DNA of 64,000 bases from Phyllobacterium lublinensis (GCF_020164435.1 NZ_JAIUDQ010000009.1:62001-126000); one strand, 5' to 3'. Counted from the first letter of the stretch, positions 25,366 through 35,215 are shown. Program-made: numbers and translations. The notes: a model not told the origin generated them from the sequence alone.

Positions 25366-26898
25366 ATGAAGGACGTGCTGATCGAGCTTGAGCGACGCAG
25401 GAACATTGCCCGTGAAGGTGGCGGCAAGGCGCGCATCGCGGCGCAGCACAAGCGTGGCAAGCTCACGGCGCGCGAACGCATCGACATCTTCCTCGATGAG
25501 GGTTCATTCGAGGAGTTCGACACATTTGTCGAGCATCGCTCTACCGATTTTGGCATGGAAGAAACGAAATTTGCCGGCGATGGCGTCGTCACCGGCTGGG
25601 GCACGATCAATGGCCGCACGGTCTTCGTCTTCGCCAAGGACTTCACGGTCTTCGGCGGCTCGCTTTCTGAAGCCCATGCCGAGAAGGTGCAGAAGATCCA
25701 GGACATGGCCCTGCGCAATCGAGCGCCCGTCGTCGGTCTCTATGATGCGGGTGGAGCGCGCATTCAGGAAGGTGTGGCCGCACTGGGCGGCTATGCCGAG
25801 ATCTTCCAGCGCAATGTTCTCGCCTCGGGCGTTATCCCCCAGATTTCCGTGATCATGGGTCCCTGTGCCGGCGGTGATGTCTATTCGCCGGCGATGACCG
25901 ACTTCATATTCATGGTTCGCGACACGTCCTACATGTTCGTCACCGGTCCGGATGTGGTCAAGACCGTGACCAATGAGACCGTGACAGCCGAGCAGCTCGG
26001 CGGCGCTTCGGTCCACACCACCAAGTCGTCCATAGCCGATGGGGCATATGACAATGATGTGGTGGCGCTATTGCAGATGCGCCGCCTTATCGACTTCCTG
26101 CCTGCCTCCAATACCGCCGATATTCCGCAGATCGAATGCTATCAGCCGACCGAAGACCTCGATTATTCGCTCGACCGGCTGGTGCCCGACAATGCCAACA
26201 AGCCCTATGACATCAAGGAGCTGATCCGGAAGACTGTCGATGAAAGTGATTTCTTCGAGATTCAGGAAAGCTTTGCGCGCAATATCGTTGTCGGCTTCGG
26301 GCGTGTCGAAGGCCGGACGGTCGGTATCGTCGGCAATCAACCCATGGTGCTGGCCGGTGTTCTTGATAGCGATGCCTCGCGCAAGGCAGCGCGCTTTGTC
26401 CGCTTCTGCGATTGCTTCAATATCCCGATTGTGACCTTTGTCGATGTTCCCGGCTTTCTTCCCGGCACGGCGCAGGAATATGGCGGTCTCATCAAGCACG
26501 GCGCCAAACTGCTTTTCGCCTATGCTGAGGCAACAGTCCCGAAAATCACCGTCATCACGCGCAAGGCCTATGGCGGCGCCTATGACGTGATGGCGTCGAA
26601 GCATCTGCGTGGGGATATCAATTATGCATGGCCCTCCGCACAGATCGCGGTCATGGGTGCCAAGGGCGCCGTTGAAATCATCTACCGCAAGGACATTGGC
26701 GACGCCGAGAAAATCGCAGAACATACGAAGCGATACGAAGACCGCTTCCTGTCGCCATTCGTGGCCGCAGAGAGGGGTTATGTCGACGAGGTCATCATGC
26801 CCCACTCGACCCGAAAACGCGTATCGCGGGCATTGCGTATGCTCCGCAACAAGGATCTTGAAAACCCCTGGAAGAAACACGACAACATACCGCTTTGA
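25366..26898 (+). CDS. pccB: Propionyl-CoA carboxylase beta subunit
   Basis: The carboxyltransferase subunit that moves CO2 from biotin to propionyl-CoA, giving methylmalonyl-CoA. The 510-residue length and motifs [16 protein letters not shown] (N-half oxyanion region) and the C-half [11 protein letters not shown] and [16 protein letters not shown] are standard for PccB. GAGGAGGATGCC precedes the ATG. The biotin-carboxylase partner gene pccA, usually just downstream in this order, is absent from the next 37 kb. Confidence 0.94.
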   Translation: MKDVLIELERRRNIAREGGGKARIAAQHKRGKLTARERIDIFLDEGSFEEFDTFVEHRSTDFGMEETKFAGDGVVTGWGTINGRTVFVFAKDFTVFGGSLSEAHAEKVQKIQDMALRNRAPVVGLYDAGGARIQEGVAALGGYAEIFQRNVLASGVIPQISVIMGPCAGGDVYSPAMTDFIFMVRDTSYMFVTGPDVVKTVTNETVTAEQLGGASVHTTKSSIADGAYDNDVVALLQMRRLIDFLPASNTADIPQIECYQPTEDLDYSLDRLVPDNANKPYDIKELIRKTVDESDFFEIQESFARNIVVGFGRVEGRTVGIVGNQPMVLAGVLDSDASRKAARFVRFCDCFNIPIVTFVDVPGFLPGTAQEYGGLIKHGAKLLFAYAEATVPKITVITRKAYGGAYDVMASKHLRGDINYAWPSAQIAVMGAKGAVEIIYRKDIGDAEKIAEHTKRYEDRFLSPFVAAERGYVDEVIMPHSTRKRVSRALRMLRNKDLENPWKKHDNIPL

Positions 26899-27001
26899 TC
26901 TGGCGCAAGATCGCTCACCGGCCAGATGATTGTATTGCGTTTCTGAAAAACGTGCTGATCGGCTCGAGAGCAGGCAGCGTCCGTATGTCGACAAACCCGA
27001 A

Positions 27002-27028
27002 TGCGTCCGCCCGAATATCCGGCGGGCG
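27002..27028 (+). repeat. 9-bp GC-rich stem downstream of pccB
   Basis: GCGTCCGCC pairs with GGCGGGCGC (one G-T pair) around a nine-base loop, 103 bases past the pccB stop. It has no T tract; possible 3'-end stem. Confidence 0.4.
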
Positions 27029-27141
27029 CATCCAATGAAAGCCGTCGGCTTTCGTGGAGTCGCATCGTTTCGTCACGCTTCAGGAACAGAACGGCGACTA
27101 TTTTGTCGGAACTTGGCTAGCTGAGAAAGTGAACCGGTGTT

Positions 27142-27324
27142 TCAGCGACGGAAGCTGAAACCACCGCTGGAATCCCGCAAAATCTGGGAAATTGTGCGAT
27201 TGTCGCATGGCTCGCTCAACTTGGCGCTTGCCTTGAGGATTGCTGCCTTAGCCTTGGCCACTTGTGCCATCTTCAATACATTTGTTTCATTCAATGATGA
27301 TGTATCATTAGTTATTGTTATCAT
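27142..27324 (-). CDS. Small hypothetical protein (60 aa)
   Basis: Reading leftward from ATG 27324 with GGAGG about nine bases upstream, the frame gives a 60-residue protein beginning MITITNDTSSLNETNVLKMAQ, with an alanine- and lysine-rich helix in the middle and an arginine end (GGFSFRR). I recognise no family. An extension to 27402 adds a charged stretch without its own binding site. It is supported by the ribosome binding site and the helical composition only. Confidence 0.5.
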   Translation of the reverse strand: MITITNDTSSLNETNVLKMAQVAKAKAAILKASAKLSEPCDNRTISQILRDSSGGFSFRR

Positions 27325-27674
27325 TCTGCGATACCTCCACTCCAAAAACCACTCTTGCAAAGAGTAATCCTCGATAGGCACACGGCTATATTCAGTGTGC
27401 ACTGCACTCTTGTATGAAAACTAAACCGATTTAACAAATCACTATTTGTATCGAATTTTGATGCATACTTGAATGAAACCAATGAATTGCAAATAGGTTC
27501 CTCACCTGTGAAGAAACACAGCTTTTGTTTTCAATTGCTGCAGCGCAACGAAACAAACTTTCGCTACGACGCGAAATTGTTTCAGAAAATTTCATAGCGC
27601 CAGAGCCTGGCCAAGTCGTGCTTTGACCAAGCGCTCACAGTCAATGTCGTGGCGAGTGCGCGATTGAATACCAT
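27325..27674. other. 350-base gap, AT-rich, nothing recognised
   Basis: Between two small minus-strand genes. The sequence is richer in A+T than the coding DNA around it. I see no frame, strong hairpin or known site that I can support. Confidence 0.5.
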
Positions 27675-27800
27675 TCAAGACGGCGGCATCGTCAGGGCAA
27701 CCTGAATATTGGGAAGTTGCCCGACGGAAATGCCGTAGAAAATGTAAGCGCCAATCAGTGTAGCAATCGCGATTGCGATGATAACAGTATCGGGTCTCAT
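27675..27800 (-). CDS. Small single-span membrane protein (41 aa)
   Basis: The frame from ATG 27800 to TGA 27675 encodes 41 residues: a short start MRPDTV, a hydrophobic run rich in Ile/Ala about 20 residues long, then GQLPNIQVALTMPPS. That is one membrane helix with a short polar tail. The ribosome binding site (TTGGTGAC) is weak. Hydrophobic composition makes a real small membrane protein plausible, but there is no family evidence. Confidence 0.4.
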   Translation of the reverse strand: MRPDTVIIAIAIATLIGAYIFYGISVGQLPNIQVALTMPPS

Positions 27801-27915
27801 GTCACCAAGTCCGCTATGATCAATCCTGCCATTCTAGCAAGTCGATACGCGGTTGAATGCACATCTTGGTGGGTTAACCCCTCTGGGCTAACTGCCCTCC
27901 TTTGCAGATGGACGG

Positions 27916-28095
27916 CTAATTTGCCTTGATCCCGACTTTGCTCTGGATCTCCTCGGCGGTTTCCTTGACGAAAAAGGTAAGGCCGGGCGTAGCCGTTACG
28001 ATGTGTGTGCCCGTGCCATAGGGGTTGAAGGAGACGACGTGCGTGAAATTGAGTGTGAGGTGATCACCATTGACGTCGGTCAGCTTTATCCACAT
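27916..28095 (-). CDS. FlbD-like small protein (59 aa)
   Basis: From ATG 28093-28095, with GGGAG and AAGGG upstream, a 59-residue protein reads MWIKLTDVNGDHLTLNF, then a beta-rich middle and FFVKETAEEIQSKVGI. The plan (W/I-x-L-T-x-x-N-G, hydrophobic strands, F-x-V-K-E-(S/T)-x-E-E-(V/I)) resembles the FlbD family of small proteins first noted in flagellar operons. No flagellar gene is nearby, so a flagellar role is not implied. Confidence 0.6.
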   Translation of the reverse strand: MWIKLTDVNGDHLTLNFTHVVSFNPYGTGTHIVTATPGLTFFVKETAEEIQSKVGIKAN

Positions 28096-28303
28096 GGCCC
28101 TTAACTCCCTGTCTGACTAAACCAAGTACATCGTGGCCTCAGGGAAGCAGGATTCTCCCGATCAGGCAACATCATGATCCTGAACATGCGGGACCCTTCA
28201 CCATCGCCCGAGAATGGCGACTTCTCGCCCTACGTGCGGGCCTATTGGCCAATGGCCGGGATCGTTGATGAAGGTTCGTGGACACCGTCAGTAGTCGAGC
28301 GTT

Positions 28304-28327
28304 CAAAATAAGCGGGGTTGGCCCCGC
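28304..28327 (-). terminator. Rho-independent terminator after the GFA gene
   Basis: On the minus strand GCGGGG (28327-28322) and CCCCGC (28317-28312) flank a CCAA loop and are followed by TTATTTT. It lies 30 bases past the stop of the GFA gene. Confidence 0.75.
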
Positions 28328-28357
28328 CAACATCCGCCAATTCCGTTCGCGGACTGA

Positions 28358-28723
28358 CTACCAGAGATTTCTTCCGTCGATGATTTCCACCGGCAGGGAA
28401 CCAATGTCGAAATCATCAAACAGGCGCACATTGACGCTTATCCGGGGATGATCCAGATCCGGTTTGTAGTCGGTCCAGGTGGGGACCTGCGAAAAGGTGC
28501 CACAACCGCAGACATTGCAGTGATGGTGCCTGTTCATACCGTTGCGGGCGTAGACAGCATCCGCTTCCGTCGCCACGGACAGCCTTACCTGCTCCAGCGT
28601 ATAGTAGGCCCAGAGTGCTCCGCGCTTGGTGCAAAACGTGCATGTGCACCGGGTTGCCGTCGAAGGCGCTTCACTCACCTCGAATTTGATTGCGCCGCAA
28701 TGGCAGCTTGCGAGAATAGCCAT
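28358..28723 (-). CDS. GFA (glutathione-dependent formaldehyde-activating-like) family protein
   Basis: A 121-residue zinc-binding protein. The GFA/CENP-V zinc cysteines appear as CHCG near the start, CTCTFC in the first third and CNVCGCGTF later. The fold binds two zinc ions; catalytic roles in this family are mostly untested. ATG 28723 has GGAGG just upstream; an in-frame extension to 28750 is less likely. It is followed by a terminator, so it is probably a single-gene unit. Confidence 0.88.
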   Translation of the reverse strand: MAILASCHCGAIKFEVSEAPSTATRCTCTFCTKRGALWAYYTLEQVRLSVATEADAVYARNGMNRHHHCNVCGCGTFSQVPTWTDYKPDLDHPRISVNVRLFDDFDIGSLPVEIIDGRNLW

Positions 28724-28789
28724 GAATTTCCTCCGCTGTGACTTCTCCACGCCACGTCTCCTGACAAAATCGGTCAGCAGCCGCCAGCC

Positions 28790-29971
28790 TCAAGCAGCCT
28801 GTCCCGCTACCCAGCCCGATGACCAGGCCCACTGGAAATTATAGCCACCAAGCCAGCCAGTTACGTCAACGACCTCACCGATGAAATAAAGTCCCTTCCG
28901 GGCTTTTGCCTCCATCGTTTTCTGATCGAGCCCGTCCGTTTCGACACCGCCAAGCGTTACCTCGGCCGTACGGTAGCCTTCTGATCCTGCTGGCTTCACC
29001 TGCCATTCATTGACCAATTTTTCCACGCGGAGAAGCTGCTTGTCGGCAAGATCCGCCAGATGACCTTCGATGCCGCTGCTGTCGGCGATCAGTTGCGCAA
29101 GGCGTTTTGGCAGCAGTTCGCCCAGCGCCGTTTGCAATGCCTGGCGCCCATTGCGCGTGCGGGCGGCGCGCAGCGCAGCGAAAACATTGATGCCGGGGAG
29201 CATGTCAACCGAGATCATGTCTCCTTCACGCCAGTAGGAGGATATCTGCAGGATCGAGGGTCCGCTCAGTCCGCGATGCGTGAACAACATGGCTTCGGCA
29301 AATCTTGTCTTGCCATGGCTGACAACCGCATCAACGGAAACGCCCGACAGGGGCTTCAGCGGTGCAAGCGTGTTCTCGTCGAAGGTAAGGGGAACGAGGG
29401 CCGGACGCGTCTCCGTCAGCGCTAGCCCGAATTGCCGGGCAACGTCATAGCCGAAGCCAGTCGCGCCCATCTTGGGGATGGATTTGCCTCCGCAAGCGAT
29501 GACGAGCGACGCGCATCGCACCCGCCCACCGGACAGATCGACGACATAACCTTCTTCCGACGTTTCAATGGCATCGGCAGTCGTGTTCAGGCGCAGTTCC
29601 ACCCCTGCCTGGTTCATTTCCGTGACGAGCATATCGATGATCTGTCTGGCCGATCCATCGCAGAAGAGCTGGCCGAGGGTCTTCTCGTGCCATGCGATCC
29701 CATAACGGTCGACGAAACCGATGAAATCGCGCTGGGTATAGCGGCGCAGCGCCGAAATGCAGAAGTGCGGATTCGTGCTGATATAATTCTGCGGTGCTGC
29801 ATTGAGATTGGTAAAATTGCAGCGGCCGCCGCCGGAAATGCGGATCTTTTCGCCAGGCGCAGCTGCATGATCGATAATGATCACCGAGCGCCCACGTTTG
29901 CCCGCCTCGATGGCGCACATCATGCCCGCCGCACCGGCACCAATGATGAGTACGTCGATTTGCCGGATCAT
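28790..29971 (-). CDS. BaiN/HI0933-family FAD-dependent oxidoreductase
   Basis: A 393-residue flavoprotein. The FAD-binding Rossmann motif is at the N-terminus (DVLIIGAGAAGMMCAIEAG), followed by the family signature GEKIRISGGGRCNFTN and a C-terminal GEVVDVTGWLGGYNFQWAWSSG that closes the FAD site. Substrate unknown. The ATG overlaps the stop of the upstream ydcF-like gene (ATGA), indicating translational coupling. Confidence 0.9.
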   Translation of the reverse strand: MIRQIDVLIIGAGAAGMMCAIEAGKRGRSVIIIDHAAAPGEKIRISGGGRCNFTNLNAAPQNYISTNPHFCISALRRYTQRDFIGFVDRYGIAWHEKTLGQLFCDGSARQIIDMLVTEMNQAGVELRLNTTADAIETSEEGYVVDLSGGRVRCASLVIACGGKSIPKMGATGFGYDVARQFGLALTETRPALVPLTFDENTLAPLKPLSGVSVDAVVSHGKTRFAEAMLFTHRGLSGPSILQISSYWREGDMISVDMLPGINVFAALRAARTRNGRQALQTALGELLPKRLAQLIADSSGIEGHLADLADKQLLRVEKLVNEWQVKPAGSEGYRTAEVTLGGVETDGLDQKTMEAKARKGLYFIGEVVDVTGWLGGYNFQWAWSSGWVAGQAA

Positions 29972-30762
29972 GGCGACGGCAACAGCTGGTCGGTGCGCCC
30001 GGCCATCCAATAGGCCAGTAGGCCAACCCATTCCCGCAGCGCTATCGACACGTTCTGCAGGGAGTCCATCGGATTGTCCCTGGACAGGCCAGCGGATTCC
30101 TTGCCGGACGTACGGTAATCCGACGGCCACGGCACCACCTCGAAGCCTGCCTTGCGGAACAGCCCGACCGAACGCGGCATGTGAAACGCCGATGTGATGA
30201 GCACCCAGGTTTCGCCCGGCTTGGCGTTCACCATCTCCTTTGTGAACAGGGCGTTCTCATAGGTATTGCGCGACTGGCTTTCCAGCATCAGTCGCCCGGG
30301 AGCGATGCCCAGGGCGGTCAGCAACCGCGGCGCAGTCACACCATCGCCTTCTCCCTCAAGGATCAGGTTGCCTGTGCCGCCAGTCACGACCACCTTTGCC
30401 TCAGGGTGACGCGCAGCCAGAACCGCCGCTTCGACCAATCGGTCGCCACTGGAATTCAGCTCATAGCCACCGCGCACGAGATTGACCCCACCCTCAAAAC
30501 CGCCACCAAGAACCACGATCCCGGCGATCTGGTCCGGCAGGGAGTCAGGGCGCTGGAACCGGTTCTCAAGCGGGTGCATCATCAGGGCGCCAAGCGACGT
30601 CCACGCTCCGGCCGCCAGTACAAAAAGGGCACAGGCCGATGCCAGAATTGCGGTACGACGCCATTTCAGGACCAGCGCAACAACGGTCAGCGCCACCAGC
30701 AACACGGAAACATTGAGCGGCTGGGCAAAGAACCAGAAGATCTTTGAAAGGTAGAAGAACAT
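29968..30762 (-). CDS. YdcF family (DUF218) membrane protein
   Basis: A 264-residue protein with two N-terminal membrane spans (about 10-33 and 37-58) and a DUF218 domain: IVVLGGGFEGG, VVVTGGTG, SRNTYENA and TSAFHMPRSVGLFRKAGF. Proteins of this group include SanA/ElyC-type envelope factors involved in lipid-carrier or peptidoglycan metabolism; the exact role here is unknown. ATG 30762 lies two bases after the upstream GNAT stop. The end overlaps the BaiN-family start by four bases. Confidence 0.87.
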   Translation of the reverse strand: MFFYLSKIFWFFAQPLNVSVLLVALTVVALVLKWRRTAILASACALFVLAAGAWTSLGALMMHPLENRFQRPDSLPDQIAGIVVLGGGFEGGVNLVRGGYELNSSGDRLVEAAVLAARHPEAKVVVTGGTGNLILEGEGDGVTAPRLLTALGIAPGRLMLESQSRNTYENALFTKEMVNAKPGETWVLITSAFHMPRSVGLFRKAGFEVVPWPSDYRTSGKESAGLSRDNPMDSLQNVSIALREWVGLLAYWMAGRTDQLLPSP

Positions 30763-30764
30763 CG

Positions 30765-31247
30765 TCAGCCCAGCTCCGCCAGCATTTTGACCTTGTTGAT
30801 TTCCCGCTCGAGGCTGGTCGACCATTCAGGGCCCTGTTCGACGATCTCGAAACCTTCGCGCCGGTAGAGCCGGATCGCGCCGAGATTGCGCGCATGGGTG
30901 CTGATGCGCGCCTTGTCGTACCCAGCCTCTGCAATGGCTAATTTGATGGCGCGCAACAGTGACGAGCCTATCCCCTGGCCCTGTACGGCCGGTTCGACCC
31001 AAAGATCGGAGATGTAGTCATTGTCCTCATCGCGCGCGCCCCAACCGACAACGGCTCCGTCCGCGTCAGCCACCAGCACCTGATTGAACGACGTTTCTGC
31101 GAAAACCCGGAAGGCTTTCTCGACATGCGCCCGCATGCCCGGCAGTTCCGGCTCGAAGGAAAATATGTTCGACGCCCAGGCGCGGGCGCCGACTGCAGCG
31201 ATGGCTGCAATGTCGGCTTCTGTCGCGCACCTGATCGTTACCACCAT
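30765..31247 (-). CDS. GNAT family N-acetyltransferase
   Basis: A 160-residue GCN5-related acetyltransferase. Motif A for acetyl-CoA is [18 protein letters not shown] (V-x-P-x-x-Q-G-x-G-I/V-G), and motif B is [17 protein letters not shown]. Substrate unknown. Its start overlaps the gatA 3' end by 10 bases and its stop nearly touches the ydcF-like start, so it sits inside a continuous operon. Confidence 0.88.
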   Translation of the reverse strand: MVVTIRCATEADIAAIAAVGARAWASNIFSFEPELPGMRAHVEKAFRVFAETSFNQVLVADADGAVVGWGARDEDNDYISDLWVEPAVQGQGIGSSLLRAIKLAIAEAGYDKARISTHARNLGAIRLYRREGFEIVEQGPEWSTSLEREINKVKMLAELG

Positions 31248-32719
31248 TTCGGCGCGTTGAACTTGCCTGCGGCCTGCTCGATCACATGGGCCGTCTGGAA
31301 CAGCGTCTCCTCATCGAACGGCCGTCCGATAAGCTGCAGGCCGAGCGGCAGGCCCTTTTCATCCAGACCGGCGGGCACGGCAATTCCGGGAAGCCCCGCC
31401 ATGTTCACCGTTACCGTAAAGATGTCGTTGAGATACATCTTCACCGGATCTGCTGCCAGATCCTGATCGGCAATGCCGAACGCGGCCGAAGGGGTCGCAG
31501 GGGTGAGAATGGCGTCGACGCCCGCATGGAACACGTCTTCGAAATCCTTCTTGATCAGCGTGCGTACCTTCTGCGCCTGGAGATAGTAGGCGTCGTAGTA
31601 GCCGGCGGAAAGCACATAGGTGCCGATCATGATGCGACGCTTGACCTCGTCGCCGAAGCCGGTGGCGCGCGTCTTCTCATACATGTCCACGATATCCCGG
31701 CCCGGCACGCGCAAGCCGTAGCGGACGCCGTCATAGCGGGCAAGGTTGGAAGATGCCTCCGCCGGGGCAACGATATAATAGGCGGGCAGTGCATATTTTG
31801 TGTGGGGCAGCGAAATGTCCACGATCGAAGCGCCAGCATCCTTCAGCCAGGCAATACCCTGCTGCCAGAGTTTTTCGATCTCTTCAGGCATCCCGTCGAC
31901 ACGGTATTCCTTTGGAATGCCGATCTTCAGTCCGGCAAGCGGCTTGCCGATCGCAGCCTCGTAGTCGGGCACTGCAATGTTGACCGATGTGGTGTCCTTT
32001 GCATCGACCGAGGCCATCGATTTCAACAGGATGGCCGCATCGCGCACGTCACGTGCGATCGGCCCGGCCTGATCAAGCGACGACGCAAAGGCGACAATGC
32101 CCCAGCGTGAGCAGCGGCCATAAGTTGGCTTGATGCCGACCGTACCGGTGAATGCCGCCGGCTGGCGGATCGAACCACCGGTGTCGGTAGCGGTGGCACC
32201 GGCGCAAAGGCGTGCCGCAACAGCTGCGGCGGAACCGCCGGATGAACCGCCGGGCACCAGATCCGCATTCGATCCCTTGGCGCGCCAGGGATTCTTCACC
32301 GGTCCGTAATAGGAGCTTTCGTTTGATGAGCCCATGGCGAACTCGTCCATGTTGAGCTTGCCCAGCATGACTGCGCCATCGGCCCACAAATTTGCAGTGA
32401 CCGTCGATTCGTAATGCGGCTTGAATCCGTCAAGAATGTGCGAACAGGCCTGCGTATGCACGCCTTCGGTACCAAACAGGTCCTTGATGCCCAGTGGAAT
32501 GCCTTCGAGCGCCCCGGCATTGCCGGCTGCAAGCCGCGCATCGGATGCCTTGGCCATGTCCAGCGCCTTTTCCGGCGTTGTGACGATATAGGCATTAAGC
32601 ATATCGTTTGCGTTCTCGATCGCCTTGATATAGGCGCCGGTCAATTCGGTGGCAGTGATCGCCTTCGCTTTCAGCTGGTCGCGCGCCTCGGCAATGGTGA
32701 GAGCGGTCAGGTCAGTCAT
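31238..32719 (-). CDS. gatA: Asp-tRNA(Asn)/Glu-tRNA(Gln) amidotransferase subunit A
   Basis: GatA is the glutaminase subunit of GatCAB, which converts Glu-tRNA(Gln) and Asp-tRNA(Asn) to the amidated forms. The amidase triad is intact: K79 (GIPLGIKD), the cis-serine S159 (GGSSGGS) and the nucleophile S183 ([12 protein letters not shown]). Length 493 is normal. gatC lies upstream, with one GNAT gene in between; gatB is not within this window's next genes. Confidence 0.96.
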   Translation of the reverse strand: MTDLTALTIAEARDQLKAKAITATELTGAYIKAIENANDMLNAYIVTTPEKALDMAKASDARLAAGNAGALEGIPLGIKDLFGTEGVHTQACSHILDGFKPHYESTVTANLWADGAVMLGKLNMDEFAMGSSNESSYYGPVKNPWRAKGSNADLVPGGSSGGSAAAVAARLCAGATATDTGGSIRQPAAFTGTVGIKPTYGRCSRWGIVAFASSLDQAGPIARDVRDAAILLKSMASVDAKDTTSVNIAVPDYEAAIGKPLAGLKIGIPKEYRVDGMPEEIEKLWQQGIAWLKDAGASIVDISLPHTKYALPAYYIVAPAEASSNLARYDGVRYGLRVPGRDIVDMYEKTRATGFGDEVKRRIMIGTYVLSAGYYDAYYLQAQKVRTLIKKDFEDVFHAGVDAILTPATPSAAFGIADQDLAADPVKMYLNDIFTVTVNMAGLPGIAVPAGLDEKGLPLGLQLIGRPFDEETLFQTAHVIEQAAGKFNAPKWW

Positions 32720-32731
32720 GTCTAGTCCTGT

Positions 32732-33214
32732 TTATTGGGCTGCCGTAAGGGCGAGCCGCTTTTCGTAAAATGCACTGTGTTCGGAATCGGGATAGTCCAG
32801 GAACACCCCGCAACGGGTAAATCCGGATCGTTCATAGAGGCGGTAGGCATCTGCGAAACCTGGTCCGGCGCCCGTTTCGAGGACGAGCCTGGTAACGCCC
32901 CTCTCCTTGGCAAGGCTGGTTATGGCCTCGAGCAGCGCCGAGCCGACACGTTGGCCGCGCACGCTGGGCCGTGTGAACATGCGCTTGACTTCGCCCAGGC
33001 CTTCGCCGTGCTCCTTCAACGCGCCGCAGCCGACTGCGCTCCCGCTCTCGTCCCGTGCCACAAAAACCGTCGTGTCGCTGCCAGCCATCTGTTCAACAGT
33101 CATCTTGAACTGGAACTCGATGGGCGAAAGCGGTAGCAGGTGCTCATTGAGATCGGCAACCAGCGCCCTGACATCGTCCTGCAGAGGCGTTTCGATGGCG
33201 ACGGAAATAGCCAT
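32732..33214 (-). CDS. GNAT family N-acetyltransferase between gatC and gatA
   Basis: A 160-residue acetyltransferase with the acetyl-CoA motif RPSVRGQRVGSALLEAI and the C-terminal DAYRLYERSGFTRCGVF. Substrate unknown. The start at 33214 is 8 bases past the gatC stop (33222) and the gene ends 12 bases before gatA, so it is embedded in the gatCA operon. An in-frame extension upstream would overlap gatC and lacks family resemblance. Confidence 0.87.
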   Translation of the reverse strand: MAISVAIETPLQDDVRALVADLNEHLLPLSPIEFQFKMTVEQMAGSDTTVFVARDESGSAVGCGALKEHGEGLGEVKRMFTRPSVRGQRVGSALLEAITSLAKERGVTRLVLETGAGPGFADAYRLYERSGFTRCGVFLDYPDSEHSAFYEKRLALTAAQ

Positions 33215-33221
33215 GGTCGCG

Positions 33222-33509
33222 TTACTCGACCACTTTCGGGACGACGAAGAAGTTCTCCTCGTGGATGGGTGCGTTGGCAACGATGTCGGCTGCCTTGTTG
33301 CCGTCATTCACCTCGTCCTGACGCTTCTTCATGGCCATGGGCGTTACCGACGTCATCGGCTCCACGCCCTCGACATTAACCTCATTCAACTGCTCGACAA
33401 AGCCGAGGATTGCGTTCAACTGGCCAGTCATGCGGGTCGCGTCATCTTCGCTCACGGCAATCCGAGCAAGATGCGCAACGCGTTTGACGGTGGAAATATC
33501 GACAGACAT
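33222..33509 (-). CDS. gatC: Asp-tRNA(Asn)/Glu-tRNA(Gln) amidotransferase subunit C
   Basis: A 95-residue GatC, the small subunit that stabilises GatA against GatB. It begins [23 protein letters not shown], the family's N-terminal helix, and continues with [33 protein letters not shown] precedes the ATG. First gene of the gatC-GNAT-gatA-GNAT-ydcF-baiN run. Confidence 0.94.
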   Translation of the reverse strand: MSVDISTVKRVAHLARIAVSEDDATRMTGQLNAILGFVEQLNEVNVEGVEPMTSVTPMAMKKRQDEVNDGNKAADIVANAPIHEENFFVVPKVVE

Positions 33510-33568
33510 AGGGAATTCCTGAATTCGACGTTCATTTCTACAGAGCTTCTGTTCCCAGAGCTATAGTG

Positions 33569-33592
33569 TCCGTTGCGAACGAGTGCAACGGA
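33569..33592 (-). terminator. 8-bp stem after the large periplasmic protein gene
   Basis: TCCGTTGC (33569-33576) and GCAACGGA (33585-33592) form a perfect stem 22 bases past the stop at 33614 and before gatC. No T tract. Confidence 0.5.
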
Positions 33593-33613
33593 CAAGAAGG
33601 CCCGAGGCAGACC

Positions 33614-35215
33614 TTACTGCGCGGGTGGTGTGCCGGACTGATTGTCGTCGCCGGCATCGGGGTTGATGACATTGTCGTCCAGCGTGACACCACCATCCAG
33701 CAAGTCGTCGCCTGAGGGCTCATCAACTGGATCAGGACCCTTGACGGGATTGCCATTGATGCTCACGGAGCCATCGGCCTTTTGATCAACGATCCACTGG
33801 ATGCGTCCGTTGGGCAATTGCGTGCCGAAATCCTTGGCGAGCTTGGCAAACACGATGTAGTCCTTGATCTCGGGCTCCTGTTCGGACGCCTTCGTCAAGC
33901 GCTCGAGGGCAGCATCGAACCCTGTCATCTCCCAGGTCGTCCGGCTTTCCGGCTTCATCGCAACCAGGGAAATCTCGCCCTCGACGGTAAGCTCCGTATC
34001 GGCGGTGCGCAAAAGGCTCTTGTCGATGACGACTTTTGGCGGATTGACCATAAAGGCTGCGGCCGTGTTCGCCTCGAATTCATCGGAGAACGGCTTTTCC
34101 CGGTTCAGGTCCATATCCGAGATCGCGGCCCTCGCAATCGTGTCCAGGTCGACACCCTCTGTTCCAAATGCCAGTTCCAGGTCGGTCGGAAGAAATGGCA
34201 GGCTCCACTCGGGTATCGGTAATGACGGATATTTCAGGCCATTCGTACGCAAGGCATAATGGTATTCGCCATTCTTGCTGACGCCGTCGAAATTCAGTTC
34301 CTGGGAGATTTTGTTCGCGGAGAAGGATCCAAGCGGCGTTGCAACATCAAGACCGGCGAGATGATAGGCCCCGGACAGCTTGTCCCAGAGCGGCAGAGCA
34401 GCAAGGAGCTTCGTTTTGAGTTCCGACTGGTCGGCACTCTTCAGCGTCTTTTCCCCGGTATGGGCAACGAAAAAGGCCCAAAGGTCCAGCAGTTCGAGAT
34501 TGCGAACCCCCTTTCCATCGGCATTGACACCCAGTTCAGCGCCGTGAATGACCACTTTCATCGCCTCTTGCGAAACCGCGCCATTGCCGTCAGTTGCAGT
34601 ATCGTCCGCCGGCGGCGGCGATTTGATGATCATGGTCTCCTGGAAGTCGGTTGCGGACTGGTTGTTGTTGAAATCTACGCCGCCTGTCGTGGCCGCAGTC
34701 CCGATCAGTTCGCCTTTCGCGGATTTGGCGCTAGCATCGACATCTTGGGTAGGACTTGTCGACTTCATCTTGAACGCGCCGTAGGAAAACGATGCCTTGG
34801 AAAAAGCGCCGATCCTCGGATCGAAAATGCCGGTCATGTTCGCGTCGTCAACGGACCACCGAACCGATTCCGGTCCCGCGGGCGTCGTTGTTTCAACTGA
34901 CCCACCCGGCCACGCCGTTGAGGTGACGCTCCAGGAACCATCGGCGAGCGGTTTCGTCAGGAGACTGTATTCGCCGAAATCCCCCTTGAAATAGTCCTGC
35001 TTGGGCAAGGATTCGAGCAATTTTGCTGTGTTGAAGGTGACGCGATAGCCGTCGGTCCCTGGCACGACGTTGAGGATTTTCTTCTCGATCGCCGAACTGC
35101 CGAAATATTTCGAAAGGGTTTTGGCGAGTTCATCCGCCCCCTTGGCGTCAATCGCCTGTGCGAAGACAGGCGTCGTGGCGGCCACCATGCAGGAAATCAG
35201 AAGCAGTCTGCGCAC
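33614..35215 (-). CDS. Large periplasmic protein of unknown function
   Basis: The 533-residue protein has a signal peptide (RRLLLISCMVAATTPVFAQA, cleavage near residue 20) and a long beta-rich body with many Ser/Thr/Asp residues. The C-terminal 40 residues are low-complexity and acidic (PVDEPSGDDLLDGG, DDNQSGTPPAQ). The start is GTG 35215 with GGGAGAG in position; the nearby ATG is out of frame. I recognise no domain; it resembles conserved rhizobial periplasmic proteins without assigned function. Confidence 0.75.
   Translation of the reverse strand: MRRLLLISCMVAATTPVFAQAIDAKGADELAKTLSKYFGSSAIEKKILNVVPGTDGYRVTFNTAKLLESLPKQDYFKGDFGEYSLLTKPLADGSWSVTSTAWPGGSVETTTPAGPESVRWSVDDANMTGIFDPRIGAFSKASFSYGAFKMKSTSPTQDVDASAKSAKGELIGTAATTGGVDFNNNQSATDFQETMIIKSPPPADDTATDGNGAVSQEAMKVVIHGAELGVNADGKGVRNLELLDLWAFFVAHTGEKTLKSADQSELKTKLLAALPLWDKLSGAYHLAGLDVATPLGSFSANKISQELNFDGVSKNGEYHYALRTNGLKYPSLPIPEWSLPFLPTDLELAFGTEGVDLDTIARAAISDMDLNREKPFSDEFEANTAAAFMVNPPKVVIDKSLLRTADTELTVEGEISLVAMKPESRTTWEMTGFDAALERLTKASEQEPEIKDYIVFAKLAKDFGTQLPNGRIQWIVDQKADGSVSINGNPVKGPDPVDEPSGDDLLDGGVTLDDNVINPDAGDDNQSGTPPAQ

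Noticed and set aside
28174..28311. 45-codon plus-strand frame (starts MILNMRDPSPSPENG) ending at a hairpin
   Set aside because: Weak ribosome binding site; the hairpin after it is better explained as the terminator of the convergent GFA gene. Left open but not supported.
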